This document shows, piece by piece, positions 54,726 to 63,382 of a stretch of DNA of 64,000 bases. Numbering within the stretch: position 1 is the first letter of the stretch; the number at the start of each line of letters is the position of its first letter. Below the pieces are notes generated by a model. The model was not told the DNA's origin and did no database searches. It worked only from the letters and a program-made list of their open reading frames with translations. The stretch is from Methylopila turkensis (GTDB lineage Bacteria > Pseudomonadota > Alphaproteobacteria > Rhizobiales > Methylopilaceae). The DNA is taken from the NCBI RefSeq assembly GCF_027922325.1, contig NZ_BSFL01000001.1, positions 1,173,610-1,237,609 of the forward strand, written 5' to 3'. Made by a program: the position numbers and the translations under genes.

Positions 54726-54814
54726 GTCATGCCCGGCGAAGCCGGGCATCCACGACTTCCACGTCGAGCGCTAAGTCCAAGTCGTGGATGCCCGCCCGAA
54801 GACGCGGGCATGAC
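54726..54814. repeat. Long palindromic intergenic repeat
   Basis: An 89-base element is bounded by GTCATGCCCG and its inverse CGGGCATGAC. Inside, ATGCCCGGC pairs across GAA with GCCGGGCAT, a CCACGACTT arm pairs with AAGTCGTGG, and the right end forms a second hairpin. It lies between the converging flgL and glyQ genes and may act as a two-way terminator. Such elements are usually dispersed in many copies in a genome. Confidence 0.65.
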
Positions 54815-54824
54815 GCAGAGCCTC

Positions 54825-55757
54825 TCACGCCGCCTGCGCCCCGCCCGCCTCCGTCTTCAGCCAGGCCGCGCCGCACGCCTTCGCCAGCTCGCGCACGCGC
54901 AGAATGTAGCTCTGGCGCTCGGTGACCGAGATCACGCCGCGGGCGTCGAGCAGGTTGAAGGCGTGGCTCGCCTTGATGGCCTGATCGTAGGCGGGCATCG
55001 CCATCAGATGCCGCTCGCCGTCCTCGCCGGCCTTAAGCAGCGCGCGGCACTCGTTCTCCGCGTCCTCGAAATGACGCTTCAGCATGGCGACGTCGGCGTA
55101 CTCGAAGTTGTAGCGGGAGTACTCCTGCTCCGCCTGCCGGAACACGTCGCCATAGGTGATCTTGTCGTCGCCCTCACGGCCGTTGAAGTTCAGGTCGAAG
55201 CCGCGGTCCACGCCCTGGATGTACATGGCGAGGCGCTCCAGACCGTAGGTCAGCTCGCCCGAGACCGGATTGCAGTCCACGCCCGCCACCTGCTGGAAAT
55301 AGGTGAACTGCGACACCTCCATGCCGTCGCACCAGCACTCCCAGCCGAGGCCCCAGGCGCCCAGCGTCGGGCTCTCCCAGTCGTCCTCCACGAAGCGCAC
55401 GTCGTGCAGCGCCGGGTCGAGCCCGATGGCCTTGAGGCTGTCGAGATAAAGCTCCTGCAGGTTGTCCGGGCTCGGCTTCAGGATGACCTGAAACTGGTAG
55501 TAGTGCTGGAACCGGTTGGGGTTCTCGCCGTAGCGCCCGTCCTTCGGCCGCCGCGAGGGCTGCACATAGGCCGCCTTCCAGGGCTTGGGGCCGAGCGAGC
55601 GCAGCGTCGTCGCCGGATGGAACGTGCCGGCGCCGACCTCCATGTCGTAGGGCTGCAGGATCACGCAGCCCTGCTCCGCCCAGAAGCGCTGGAGCGTGAG
55701 GATGAGCCCCTGGAACGAGCGGGCGGGCGAGAGCAGGTCGGCGGTCATCGGCGGCAT
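54825..55757 (-). CDS. glyQ: Glycine-tRNA ligase alpha subunit
   Basis: GlyQ is the catalytic alpha subunit of the alpha2-beta2 glycyl-tRNA synthetase. The 310-residue protein has the N-terminal [31 protein letters not shown], and the [16 protein letters not shown] motif. Either the ATG at 55757 or the one at 55748 could be the start; neither has a strong ribosome site. The partner glyS does not follow, since flgL occupies the downstream space, so it must be elsewhere. Confidence 0.95.
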   Translation of the reverse strand: MPPMTADLLSPARSFQGLILTLQRFWAEQGCVILQPYDMEVGAGTFHPATTLRSLGPKPWKAAYVQPSRRPKDGRYGENPNRFQHYYQFQVILKPSPDNLQELYLDSLKAIGLDPALHDVRFVEDDWESPTLGAWGLGWECWCDGMEVSQFTYFQQVAGVDCNPVSGELTYGLERLAMYIQGVDRGFDLNFNGREGDDKITYGDVFRQAEQEYSRYNFEYADVAMLKRHFEDAENECRALLKAGEDGERHLMAMPAYDQAIKASHAFNLLDARGVISVTERQSYILRVRELAKACGAAWLKTEAGGAQAA

Positions 55758-55966
55758 GTCCGGCAGGCGGGAAAAGCGCGGCGGACGCTAGGGGAGCGCG
55801 GGGAGCGAGGCAAGGGGATGAGGCGACGTCCAGCCGCGCGGCGCGCGGGCTCCCTCTCTCGTAGGATCAGGCAACACTCCAAGAGGATCGGGCTCGGGCG
55901 CGCGGAGCGGATCTCCCATCTAGGCCTCGGCGCCGCCGTTCCAGGCGCGCGAGGAGATGAAAGCCC

Positions 55967-56905
55967 ATGAGTGAGACGTTCGGAGCCCGATCGACCACGG
56001 ACGAGGTGCTGGAGGGCGTCGACCTCCGGGGCAAGCGCGTGCTGGTCACGGGGGTGTCGGCGGGCCTCGGCGTCGAGACGGCGCGCGCGCTCGCGGCCCG
56101 CGGCGCGCATGTGATCGGCGCGGCCCGGGACCTCGCCAAGGCGCGGCGCGCCACCGCCGGCGTCCGCGGCGTCGAGCTGATCGAGCTCGACCTCGCCTCG
56201 CTCGCGAGCGCCCGCGCGGCGGCCGAGGCTCTGCTGGACGACGGCCAGATCCTCGACCTCGTCATCGCCAACGCCGGCGTGATGGCCTGCCCCAAGCGCG
56301 TCACCGCCGACGGGTTCGAGACCCAGTTCGGCACGAACCATCTCGGCCACTTCGTGTTCGTCAACAGCGTCGCGCCGCTGATGCGGCAGGGCGCGCGCTT
56401 CGTGAGCCTCGCCTCGTCCGGCCACCGGGTCGCCGACGTCGACCTCGACGATCCCGGCTTCGAGCGCACGGAGTATCGGGAGTTCGTGGCCTACGGCCGC
56501 TCGAAGACCGCCAACATCCTGTTCGCGGTCGAGTTCGACCGCCGGTTCCGCGATCGCGGAATCCGGGCGGCGGCGGTGCATCCCGGCGTCATCCAGACCG
56601 AGCTCAGCCGCCACACGACGCAGGAGGCGATCGAGGAGCTGATCCGGACCTACGACGCGCCCCGGCCGGACGGCGCCGTGGCGTTCGAGTTCAAGACGAT
56701 CCCGCAGGGCGCGGCGACTTCGGTCTGGGCGGGCGTCGCCGCCAAGGCCGACGAAATCGGCGGACGCTATTGCGAGGACTGCCGCGTGGCCGAGGTGAAC
56801 GACGGCCCCGGCCTGCGCCAGGGCGTGCGCTCCTACGCGCTCGACCCGGAACGGGCGAAGGCGCTGTGGGCGAAGAGCGAGGAGATGGTCGGCCAGCGCT
56901 TCTGA
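55967..56905 (+). CDS. SDR family oxidoreductase
   Basis: A 312-residue classical/retinol-dehydrogenase-like SDR. The cofactor motif TGVSAGLG has Gly29, Gly33 and Gly35, NAG is at residues 102-104, the catalytic Ser near 150-151 is in SLASSGHR, and Tyr176/Lys180 are in YGRSK. It is 210 bases after glyQ on the opposite strand (divergent) and 110 bases ahead of the ACP gene on the same strand. Substrate is unknown. A reductase role in the ACP-ketosynthase pathway is possible but not proven. Confidence 0.88.
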   Translation: MSETFGARSTTDEVLEGVDLRGKRVLVTGVSAGLGVETARALAARGAHVIGAARDLAKARRATAGVRGVELIELDLASLASARAAAEALLDDGQILDLVIANAGVMACPKRVTADGFETQFGTNHLGHFVFVNSVAPLMRQGARFVSLASSGHRVADVDLDDPGFERTEYREFVAYGRSKTANILFAVEFDRRFRDRGIRAAAVHPGVIQTELSRHTTQEAIEELIRTYDAPRPDGAVAFEFKTIPQGAATSVWAGVAAKADEIGGRYCEDCRVAEVNDGPGLRQGVRSYALDPERAKALWAKSEEMVGQRF

Positions 56906-57015
56906 GCGGCCGCGCGTCCCACGCCGACCTCGCGCCGCCGGGGCGGCCGCTTTCCGTTGGAAAGCGCGTCGTCTAAGGTTGGCTCGCTTTTGGTCGGCGC
57001 ATCGGGGGACGTCGC

Positions 57016-57303
57016 GTGAACGCAGCAGCAGGTCCGTCGTCCTCGGACGACGGAGACATTCTCGCCACGCTTATCGGCATGATTCAATCGCGCGCCAAGA
57101 CCACCGCGCCGCTTGACGCCGCGACCCGTATCGACGGCGTGGGAATCGACAGTTTCGACTTCGTCGAGATCATCTTCGAGGTCGAGGAGAAGTACGGGAT
57201 CGAGGTCGACTACAACGCCAACTCGACCTTCAAGACGACGGCGACGATCGGCGACTTCGCCGCCGAGATCGAACGGCTGGTGGCGGCGAAGAGCGCGGCA
57301 TGA
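57016..57303 (+). CDS. Acyl carrier protein
   Basis: A 95-residue acyl carrier protein. Ser46 in GIDSFDFVEI is the phosphopantetheine site. The third helix region EEKYGIEVDYNANSTFKTT and the final GDFAAEIERLV are typical of dedicated ACPs, and the YGIEVDYN wording resembles NodF. It starts with GTG after GGGGGAC. The ketosynthase start overlaps its stop by four bases, so the two are translationally coupled. It is not the housekeeping AcpP. Confidence 0.88.
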   Translation: MNAAAGPSSSDDGDILATLIGMIQSRAKTTAPLDAATRIDGVGIDSFDFVEIIFEVEEKYGIEVDYNANSTFKTTATIGDFAAEIERLVAAKSAA

Positions 57304-58493
57304 CGCGCGTGGTGGTGACCGGCGTCGGGGTGATCTCGGCGGCGGGAGACGCGCCGGAGCCGTTCTGGGACGCCCTGCTCGCGGCGAAGCCGCTGTTCAC
57401 GGAGGCGCGGGCGACGCCGGGAACCGGCATTCTCGCGGCCGAGGTCCTGGTCGAGCCGGACTGGAACGCGCTCGGCGTCAAGGCGTCGTCCTGCGACCGC
57501 AGCGCGCTGTTCGCGGTCTACGCCGCGCGGCAGGCCTTGGCGCGGGCGGGGCTCGAACCGCCGTTCGAGCGCCCGGACCGGGTGGCGGTCATCCTCGGCA
57601 ACGGCGCCGGCGGCGTCTGCAGCGTCGAGGAGCAGTACGTCCGGCGCTACGAGCAGGCGCAGACCCGCGTGCATCCGATGACGGTGGCGAAGGCGATGGT
57701 GTCGTCGTCCGCGAGCTGGGTGTCTATGGCGACCGGCGCGCGCGGCCCCTGCTTCGTCACGTCGAGCGCCTGCGCCTCCGCGGCCCACGCCATCGGGACC
57801 GCGCTGCAGTTCCTGCGGGCCGGCCTTGCCGATGTCGCGATCGCCGGCGGCGTCGAGGCCTCGCTGTCGAACGGCGCGCTCCGGGCCTGGGACGCGATGA
57901 AGATCATGTCCTCCACCGCCTGCCGGCCCTTCGCCCGCGGCCGCGACGGGCTGATCCTGAGCGAGGGCGCCGGCGTGCTGGTGCTGGAGACCGCGGAGCA
58001 CGCCGCGCGCCGCGGGGCGCGCGCCACGGTGGAGCTCGCGGGCTTCGGCTCCAACGCCGACGCCGGCAACCTGTTCGCGCCGGATGTGGAGGGCATGGCC
58101 GCGGCGGTGCGGCTCGCGCTCGCCGACGCCGGCCTGACGCCCGAAGAGATCGCCTATGTGAACGCCCACGGCACCGGCACGGCCGCCAACGACAAGGCGG
58201 AGACGGAGGCGCTGACCTCCGTGTTCGGCGCGGGGCGCGCGCCGCCGGTCTCGTCGATCAAGGGCGTCGCGGGCCACGGGCTCGGGGCGGCGGGCGGGAT
58301 CGAGGCGGTCGCGACGGTGATGGCGATCGAGCGCGGCGTCGCCCCGCCGACTGCGAATTTCGACGCGGCCGACCCGGACTGCCCCCTCGACTGCATCCCC
58401 AACGTTCCGCGCGAGATGGCGATCCCGGCGGCGCTGTCGAACTCCTTCGCCTTCGGCGGCCTGAACGCCTCTCTGGCCTTCCGCAGGATTTAG
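57300..58493 (+). CDS. Beta-ketoacyl-ACP synthase (KAS II/NodE-like)
   Basis: A 397-residue ketosynthase condensing malonyl-ACP with acyl-ACP. The nucleophile is Cys158 in SSACASAAH. His290 in NAHGTGT and His326 in SIKGVAGH, with Lys321, complete the active site. The C-terminal SNSFAFGGLNASL is conserved. It overlaps the acyl carrier protein gene by ATGA. A NodF/NodE-like pair making a special acyl chain for a lipid or signal is inferred from this coupling. Confidence 0.9.
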   Translation: MTRVVVTGVGVISAAGDAPEPFWDALLAAKPLFTEARATPGTGILAAEVLVEPDWNALGVKASSCDRSALFAVYAARQALARAGLEPPFERPDRVAVILGNGAGGVCSVEEQYVRRYEQAQTRVHPMTVAKAMVSSSASWVSMATGARGPCFVTSSACASAAHAIGTALQFLRAGLADVAIAGGVEASLSNGALRAWDAMKIMSSTACRPFARGRDGLILSEGAGVLVLETAEHAARRGARATVELAGFGSNADAGNLFAPDVEGMAAAVRLALADAGLTPEEIAYVNAHGTGTAANDKAETEALTSVFGAGRAPPVSSIKGVAGHGLGAAGGIEAVATVMAIERGVAPPTANFDAADPDCPLDCIPNVPREMAIPAALSNSFAFGGLNASLAFRRI

Positions 58494-58509
58494 AGGCGCG
58501 GCGTCACCG

Positions 58510-58698
58510 TCAGCCCGGACGCCACTCGCCGGACGAGGGATCGCGGCGCAGCGTCGGTCTGACCTCGCGGTCGCGCTCCTCGGCGCTGCGCTCGGCCGCG
58601 TTGAGCTCGCGGTTCACGCGACGCCATTCGCGTTTCAGCGCCTTCGCGCCAAACATGGCGCCGGCGGCGGCGGCGGCGATCACGAGCAAAGGCGGCAT
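58510..58698 (-). CDS. Membrane-anchored small protein, 62 residues
   Basis: A 62-residue protein with a hydrophobic N-terminal helix (residues 2-17, PPLLVIAAAAAGAMFG) followed by a charged helix rich in Arg and Glu and a short C-terminal tail (RDPSSGEWRPG). Similar short proteins occur beside many Rhizobiales genes; function unknown. It lies 16 bases beyond the KAS gene end on the other strand. No strong ribosome site is noted. Confidence 0.6.
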   Translation of the reverse strand: MPPLLVIAAAAAGAMFGAKALKREWRRVNRELNAAERSAEERDREVRPTLRRDPSSGEWRPG

Positions 58699-58823
58699 TG
58701 CGGTCCTCAGGGGGCGCGCGAACGGGGAGCGAAGCGAGACGTCAGCCTCTCAGGCGATCTTGGCGGCGGTTGGGCCGACCGCCAAGCGCATTTCGCGACG
58801 AACCAGCGCAGGGCCCCGCCGCG

Positions 58824-59705
58824 TCAGAGCCCGAAGCGCGACCACAGCGCCCGCGCCTCGAGCGCCGCCAGCGCCTCGTCGGCCAGGCCCGCCCCGAACA
58901 CGCCCGCCCCGACGCCTTCGCCGCGGCCGGACAGCCGTCGCAGCAGCGGCGCGCGCGCGGCGATCGGACGGATGTCGACCTTCTCGCCCCAGCGCTCCCG
59001 GAGCGTCGAGCGCAGGTCGCCGATGCGGTCGACGAGGCCGAGCCCGAGGCCGGTGGAGGCGGTCCAGAACGCGCCCGTGAACAGGTCCGGGTCGCCGCCG
59101 AGCGCGCCGCCGCGGCGCTCTTTCACCAGCGCGATGAAATGTTCGTGGATCTCGCGCTGGATCTCCTTCAGCCGCTCGACGTCCTCCGGCTTTTCCGGGC
59201 TGAACGGATCGAGGATCGCCTTGTTGGCGCCGGAGGCGTGCAGGCGGCGCTCGACGCCGAGCTTCTCGATCGCGCGATCGAAGCCGAAGCCGGCCGAAAC
59301 CACGCCGATCGACCCGACGATCGAGGACGGATCGGCGACGATTTCATCCGCCGCGCAGGCGATCATGTAGCCGCCGGAGGCCGCGACGTCCTCGACAAAG
59401 GCGGTGACGCCGATCTCCTTCTCTGCGGAGAGCTGGCGGATGCGTCTGAAGATCAGGTGCGACTGCGCCGGCGATCCCCCCGGCGAGTTGACGACCAGCG
59501 CCACCTCCTTCGCGTTCGGAGTGGCGAAGGCGCGCTCGAGCAGCGGGGCGGCGGATGCGAGCGTGATCGAGGGGCGGAACGGCCCGCCGCCCACGCCGAT
59601 CGCGCCATGGAGGCGGACGACGGGAACCACCGGCCGTTCGGCGCGCAGGCGCTCCGGCAGGATGGGGGCGGCGAGACGGCGAAGGCGGGAGAGAATGGCG
59701 GTCAT
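58824..59705 (-). CDS. S49 family signal peptide peptidase (SppA/SohB-like)
   Basis: A 293-residue serine protease of the S49 family, which degrades membrane-bound or signal peptides. The nucleophile Ser110 is in VAASGGYMIACAAD, with the catalytic Lys expected about 55 residues later in SGANKAILDP. The oxyanion-type NSPGG is at 73-77. It lacks a clear N-terminal transmembrane helix, so it resembles the cytosolic or short SppA forms. The ATG at 59705 is preferred over a GTG 33 bases upstream. Confidence 0.88.
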   Translation of the reverse strand: MTAILSRLRRLAAPILPERLRAERPVVPVVRLHGAIGVGGGPFRPSITLASAAPLLERAFATPNAKEVALVVNSPGGSPAQSHLIFRRIRQLSAEKEIGVTAFVEDVAASGGYMIACAADEIVADPSSIVGSIGVVSAGFGFDRAIEKLGVERRLHASGANKAILDPFSPEKPEDVERLKEIQREIHEHFIALVKERRGGALGGDPDLFTGAFWTASTGLGLGLVDRIGDLRSTLRERWGEKVDIRPIAARAPLLRRLSGRGEGVGAGVFGAGLADEALAALEARALWSRFGL

Positions 59706-59936
59706 GTCCGGCAGATAGGCGCGGCCCGCGCCGCTCACAAGCGAGCGCCCGGCTCGGCGCGATGAACGTCGGATGAACGGGGGTATCAGATGGCGTTCAG
59801 GGCTTCGCGCCTATCTTCCATACCCAAGGACACCCCCGGCGCAACTTCGCATGGTGCGAAGGCGTAACGCACCGGCCCCAGGCCCGCCGATGCGGGCCGA
59901 CCGGCTCTCCGAGCGGCGTGTCACGTGGAGGACGTT

Positions 59937-60269
59937 ATGATTCGCAAGTTCGTTCTCGCCGCCGCTCTCGCAGCCGGCGGTTTCGCTGCGCTTCCCACGG
60001 CCGCGTCCGCCGGCGACGTGTCGATCGGCATCGGCCTCGGGGGCCCCGCCTATTACGGCGGCGGCTACTACGAGCCGGTCTACCACCGCGGCTACCGCCA
60101 TCGCTACGACCGCCCGCGGCCGGGCTGGGGCTACTACCGTCCGCAGCCCTATTACGGCTACCGGCCCTATCGTCCGCGCTGCCGCGTGACGACGGTGCGG
60201 TCGTGGAACGGCTACCGCTACGTGACCCGCACCCGCGAGGTCTGCTCGCGCCGCAGCTACCGCTACTGA
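59937..60269 (+). CDS. Secreted Tyr/Gly/Arg-rich hypothetical protein
   Basis: A 110-residue protein with a signal peptide (residues 1-25, ending ASAG). The mature chain is rich in Tyr, Gly, Arg and Pro (GGGYYEPVYHRGYRHRYD, RPQPYYGYRPYRPR) and has two Cys. Proteins of this composition are common exported proteins of Rhizobiales with unknown function, often under stress control. The ATG at 59937 follows GGAGG. A strong hairpin with T-tract follows it. Confidence 0.75.
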   Translation: MIRKFVLAAALAAGGFAALPTAASAGDVSIGIGLGGPAYYGGGYYEPVYHRGYRHRYDRPRPGWGYYRPQPYYGYRPYRPRCRVTTVRSWNGYRYVTRTREVCSRRSYRY

Positions 60270-60315
60270 GGTCGGCCAGGTCCGACCGCGTCAGGTCCGA
60301 CTGCGTCAGAAAAAG

Positions 60316-60346
60316 AAGCGCCCGCCTCTCCGGCGGGCGCTTTTTT
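60316..60346. terminator. Strong Rho-independent terminator, probably two-way
   Basis: A perfect 11-base stem (60316-60326 with 60332-60342) with a TCTCC loop is followed by TTTTTT on the plus strand (60341-60346). It is preceded by AAAAAGAA, which gives a T-rich run on the minus strand. It lies between the converging Tyr-rich secreted gene and the trmN6-like gene and can end both. Confidence 0.85.
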
Positions 60347-60354
60347 GTTCCGCG

Positions 60355-61119
60355 TCAGCCCATCGCGATGGTCGCCCGGCCGCGCTGGACCTCGACCGCC
60401 TCGGGCGTGAAGCCGCCGTCGGAACCGTGCAGCACGAAGCCCGGGAGAAGCGCCAACGGGCCCCGACGGCCCTTCGTGGCGGCGACGAGCAGACGGAGCG
60501 CCGGCGCGTCCGCGCGGGGATGAACCGGGCGCAGCCGCAGGTCGCCGAACCGGCCGGCGCAGGCGGCGACGATCTCGCCAATCGCCTCCGGCCGGTGGAT
60601 CATCACGAACACGCCGCCGGGTTTGAGAAGCCGCGCCGCGGCCCGCGTCCAGAGCTCGACGAGGCCCGCCTCGGCCGCGTGGGCGCGGGCGCGGGCGGCG
60701 TCGGGCGAGGCGCGAAACCGTCCCGCGTCGTCGAAGGGCGGATTGGCGGCCACGAGGTCGAGCGTGTCCGGAGCCGGACCGACGACCCGGCCGACCTCGG
60801 CGACGTCGGCGAGCGTGACGTCGACGCGCCCCTGGAGCCCGTTACGGCCGGCGTTGTCGCGGGCGAGCGCGGCGGCGGCGGGCTCGATCTCGACCAGGGT
60901 GGCGTGGGCGGCGCCGGCGATCGCGAGCGACAGCCCCACGGCCCCCACTCCCGCGCCGAAATCCGCGACGCGGGCGTCCGTCCCCATCCGGCCGAGGGCC
61001 GCGGCGGTCAGCAGCGCGGCGTCGGTGCCGACGCGATGGCCCCGCGCCGGCTGCAGCAGCTTCAGCCGGCCGCCGAAGAACCCGTCGTCGGTCAGGTCAG
61101 GCGCGAAATCGCCGGTCAC
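60355..61119 (-). CDS. tRNA1(Val) (adenine37-N6)-methyltransferase-like protein
   Basis: A 254-residue SAM-dependent methyltransferase of the small domain type related to TrmN6/YfiC. SAM motif I is VADFGAGVGAVGL (residues 51-63) and the NPPF catalytic motif is at 126-129, as in amino-methylating enzymes. It also has the KLLQPARGHRVGTDAALL start common to the family. It would methylate adenine in tRNA-Val, but rRNA or protein targets are not excluded. Its start overlaps the DUF2007 gene stop by ATGA. Confidence 0.85.
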   Translation of the reverse strand: MTGDFAPDLTDDGFFGGRLKLLQPARGHRVGTDAALLTAAALGRMGTDARVADFGAGVGAVGLSLAIAGAAHATLVEIEPAAAALARDNAGRNGLQGRVDVTLADVAEVGRVVGPAPDTLDLVAANPPFDDAGRFRASPDAARARAHAAEAGLVELWTRAAARLLKPGGVFVMIHRPEAIGEIVAACAGRFGDLRLRPVHPRADAPALRLLVAATKGRRGPLALLPGFVLHGSDGGFTPEAVEVQRGRATIAMG

Positions 61120-61346
61120 CCCGGCTCCGGGCGCAGCTCGTTGGCGAGGCCGCTGTCGGCGAGCGCCCGGCGTGCCCGGGCCGCGTCCGCGTCATGCACC
61201 ATGACGCGCGCCGCCAGAATGCCGAGCGAGCCTTCCAGCACGCTCATGTTGCCGTCGAGCACAAGGTGCTCGATGTCCGCGTCGCCGAGCGTGGCGCGCA
61301 CGAACGACAGCAGCACGGGGTCGTTGCTCCGCAAGATTTCCTGCAT
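61116..61346 (-). CDS. DUF2007 domain protein, 76 residues
   Basis: A 76-residue protein matching DUF2007 (putative signal transducing protein): MQEILRSNDPVLLSFVRATLGDADI, the GNMSVLEGSLGILAARVMV middle, and an ADAARARRALAD end. Function unknown; the fold is related to GlnB-like. The ATG at 61346 is preferred over a longer basic extension. It precedes and overlaps the methyltransferase gene, so both share a transcript that ends at the hairpin near 60,330. Confidence 0.8.
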   Translation of the reverse strand: MQEILRSNDPVLLSFVRATLGDADIEHLVLDGNMSVLEGSLGILAARVMVHDADAARARRALADSGLANELRPEPG

Positions 61347-61533
61347 GGGTCTCCGCTCGTTGGGCCGCCAGATGATGGCCTGCCCGGCGCGCGGGGACAA
61401 CGCCGCGACATGGTAACCGCCGCGTTTAGCCTTAAGGCGGAAAACGCCCCGATCACGCCCAACTTCGGCCGGGCAGATCCGTCATGAACAGCGAACCGCC
61501 GATCCGGCTCCCTGACGACGGACTTCAGCCGCC

Positions 61534-61632
61534 ATGCGCACCGAGATCGTGACCCTGCTCGCAGCCCTTTTCCTGCTCGCGTTCGCCTCGCAGCAGCTGA
61601 TGGCGGCCAAGGCCGTCCTCGGCGGCGGATAA
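61534..61632 (+). CDS. Possible single-helix mini protein, 32 residues
   Basis: A 32-residue frame has one hydrophobic helix (EIVTLLAALFLLAFASQQLMAA) and ends in three Gly. There is no clear ribosome site, so it may be a chance frame. It occupies an otherwise gene-free gap of 370 bases (61347-61716) between the DUF2007 gene and the polyprenyl synthase gene. Nothing else is recognised in that gap. Confidence 0.3.
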   Translation: MRTEIVTLLAALFLLAFASQQLMAAKAVLGGG

Positions 61633-61716
61633 GCGGCCTTCCACGTTTCGGCTTGCCCGCCTCCGCCCCGCTGGCTACGGTCCGCGCCGTTGCCGTCTGC
61701 GAGGAGCTGAGGCGTT

Positions 61717-62736
61717 TTGGGCGTTGTGGTACCGCTGGACGAGCGGCCGGTTCCGGATGAAGCCGGCATCGGACCGCTGATCGAACTGGTCGCGCCGGGG
61801 ATGGAGCGCGTCAACGCGTTCATCCTGTCGCGGACCGGCTCCGACGTCGCGATGATCCCCGAGGTCGCAAACCATCTGATCTCCTCCGGCGGCAAGCGTC
61901 TCCGGCCGATGCTGACGCTCGCGACCGCCATTCTCTCCGGCTATTCCGGCGACGGCGACGTGAAGCTCGCGGCCTCCGTCGAGTTCATGCACACCGCGAC
62001 GCTGCTGCACGACGACGTGGTCGACGGCTCCGAGATGCGCCGCGGCAAGCTCGCCGCCCGGATGCTCTGGGGCAACGAGGCGAGCGTGCTGGTCGGCGAT
62101 TTCCTGCTCGGCCAGGCCTTCAAGATGATGGTCGAGGTCGGCTCGCTCGAAGCGCTGCGCATTCTCGCCGACGCCGCGGCCGTGATCGCCGAGGGCGAGG
62201 TGATGCAGCTCGCCGCCGCCAAGAACACCGCCACCACCGAGGACGATTATCTCGCCGTGGTGCGCGGCAAGACCGCGGCGCTGTTCGCCGCCGCCTGCGA
62301 GGTCGGCCCGGTGATCGCCGACCGCCCGAAGGCGGAGCAGGCCGCGGCCCGCTCGTACGGCATGAATCTCGGCATCGCCTTCCAGCTCGTGGACGACGCG
62401 CTCGACTACGGCGGGCGCGAGGCCAAGCTCGGCAAGAAGGTCGGCGACGACTTCCGCGAGGGCAAGATCACGCTGCCGGTCGTGCTCGCCTACCGCCGCG
62501 GCTCGGCCGAGGAGCGCGCCTTCTGGAAGCGCACGCTCGAGGACGGCCGGATCGAGGACGGCGATCTGGCGGAAGCGATCCGCCTGCTCGCGAAGCACGG
62601 CGCGATCGACGCCACGCTGGAGCGCGCCCGGCACTACGGCGCCATGGCCCGCGACGCCCTCGCCTTGTTCGGCGACCGCCCGGCCGCGAAAGCGCTGCTC
62701 GACGTGGTGGGCTTCGTGACGGCGCGGGCGCACTGA
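61717..62736 (+). CDS. ispB: Polyprenyl (probably octaprenyl/decaprenyl) diphosphate synthase
   Basis: A 339-residue trans-prenyltransferase that makes the ubiquinone side chain. The first aspartate-rich motif LLHDDVVDGSEMRRG has Asp99, Asp100 and Asp103. The second is in QLVDDALDYGG near 225. The GGKRLRP substrate motif is at 58-64. Translation starts at a TTG at 61717 with GAGG upstream; a GTG at 61726 is an alternative. Chain length (C45 or C50) cannot be fixed from the sequence. Confidence 0.93.
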   Translation: MGVVVPLDERPVPDEAGIGPLIELVAPGMERVNAFILSRTGSDVAMIPEVANHLISSGGKRLRPMLTLATAILSGYSGDGDVKLAASVEFMHTATLLHDDVVDGSEMRRGKLAARMLWGNEASVLVGDFLLGQAFKMMVEVGSLEALRILADAAAVIAEGEVMQLAAAKNTATTEDDYLAVVRGKTAALFAAACEVGPVIADRPKAEQAAARSYGMNLGIAFQLVDDALDYGGREAKLGKKVGDDFREGKITLPVVLAYRRGSAEERAFWKRTLEDGRIEDGDLAEAIRLLAKHGAIDATLERARHYGAMARDALALFGDRPAAKALLDVVGFVTARAH

Positions 62737-62761
62737 GGGGGCGCTTGCCCGGTCTTCCGTT

Positions 62762-63088
62762 TTATCGGCCGTCGTCCGCCTCGTAGTCGAAATCGTCATC
62801 GACCAGCCTTGAGCCGGGGCTCATCCTGCCGTGCCGGATCGACGTCACCGACAGAGACGTCCCGCTAATCTCGTAGATCAGCACATAGTCGCCGACGACC
62901 AGCCTCCGCGCCTCAGCCACAGGCGACGGTTCAGCCCCCGCTCCGATCTTCGAGAACTGCGCCAGATTCGACAGCGCTTCGCCGATCCGGACGACGAACT
63001 TCTCCGCAGCTGCCCGATTGCGGTCACGCAGGTATCCCGCCTCGTGCCGAAGGAAGCGACGCGCGTCCCCCGACAGCCTAACTTTCAT
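62762..63088 (-). CDS. RelE/ParE family toxin (second pair)
   Basis: A 108-residue protein of the ParE/RelE superfamily: KVRLSGDARRFLRHEAGYLRDRNRAAAEKFVVRI, then a VVGDYVLIYEISGTSLSVTSIRHGR core, which is the typical beta-sheet and C-terminal arm. It is 25 bases beyond ispB on the opposite strand. Its ATG shares one base with the antitoxin stop, so it is coupled. An acidic tail (DDDFDYEADDGR) extends beyond the fold and is unusual. Confidence 0.85.
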   Translation of the reverse strand: MKVRLSGDARRFLRHEAGYLRDRNRAAAEKFVVRIGEALSNLAQFSKIGAGAEPSPVAEARRLVVGDYVLIYEISGTSLSVTSIRHGRMSPGSRLVDDDFDYEADDGR

Positions 63089-63348
63089 CAGGCGGCTTTG
63101 CCGGCCACGATCGCCTCAAGCTCCCGCATCACGTCGTCGAGATCGTGAGCCTCGCCGGCGGCGATCTGATCGCGCCCGCGCCTGATGGACAGAATTTCCT
63201 GCCCCTCGCCCGCGAGATAGAGCCGCAAAGCGCGGACGATCACCCAGCTCCGCGTCCGCTCGCAGGTTTCGGCGATCGTCTCGACCTGCGCCAAGACGTC
63301 GACCGGCAGCCGTAAGGTCACCGGATCGGAAAGGGCAGGCTTGGCCAT
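63088..63348 (-). CDS. Ribbon-helix-helix antitoxin (ParD/CopG type)
   Basis: An 86-residue antitoxin. Residues 9-47 form a CopG-type RHH (PVTLRLPVDVLAQVETIAETCERTRSWVI), and the remaining acidic helix should wrap the toxin. The ATG at 63348 has GGAGGCGACC upstream and is preferred over the ATG 15 bases earlier, which has none. A perfect palindrome lies 18-34 bases upstream. It precedes the ParE-like toxin in the usual order. Confidence 0.87.
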   Translation of the reverse strand: MAKPALSDPVTLRLPVDVLAQVETIAETCERTRSWVIVRALRLYLAGEGQEILSIRRGRDQIAAGEAHDLDDVMRELEAIVAGKAA

Positions 63349-63365
63349 GGTCGCCTCCGACATTT

Positions 63366-63382
63366 GTAATACAACGTATTAC
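63366..63382 (-). promoter_or_regulatory. Palindromic operator/promoter of the toxin-antitoxin pair
   Basis: GTAATAC (63366-63372), AAC, GTATTAC (63376-63382) is a perfect 7+7 inverted repeat with a 3-base spacer. On the minus strand, TAATAC within it resembles a -10 box and a TTGACG lies 15 bases further upstream (63397-63402). The antitoxin's RHH domain is expected to bind such a site and repress its own promoter. Confidence 0.65.

Noticed and set aside
51103..54749. Long minus-strand frames opposite flgK and flgL
   Set aside because: Both genes on the plus strand have full hook-protein signatures; the opposite frames are composition artefacts.
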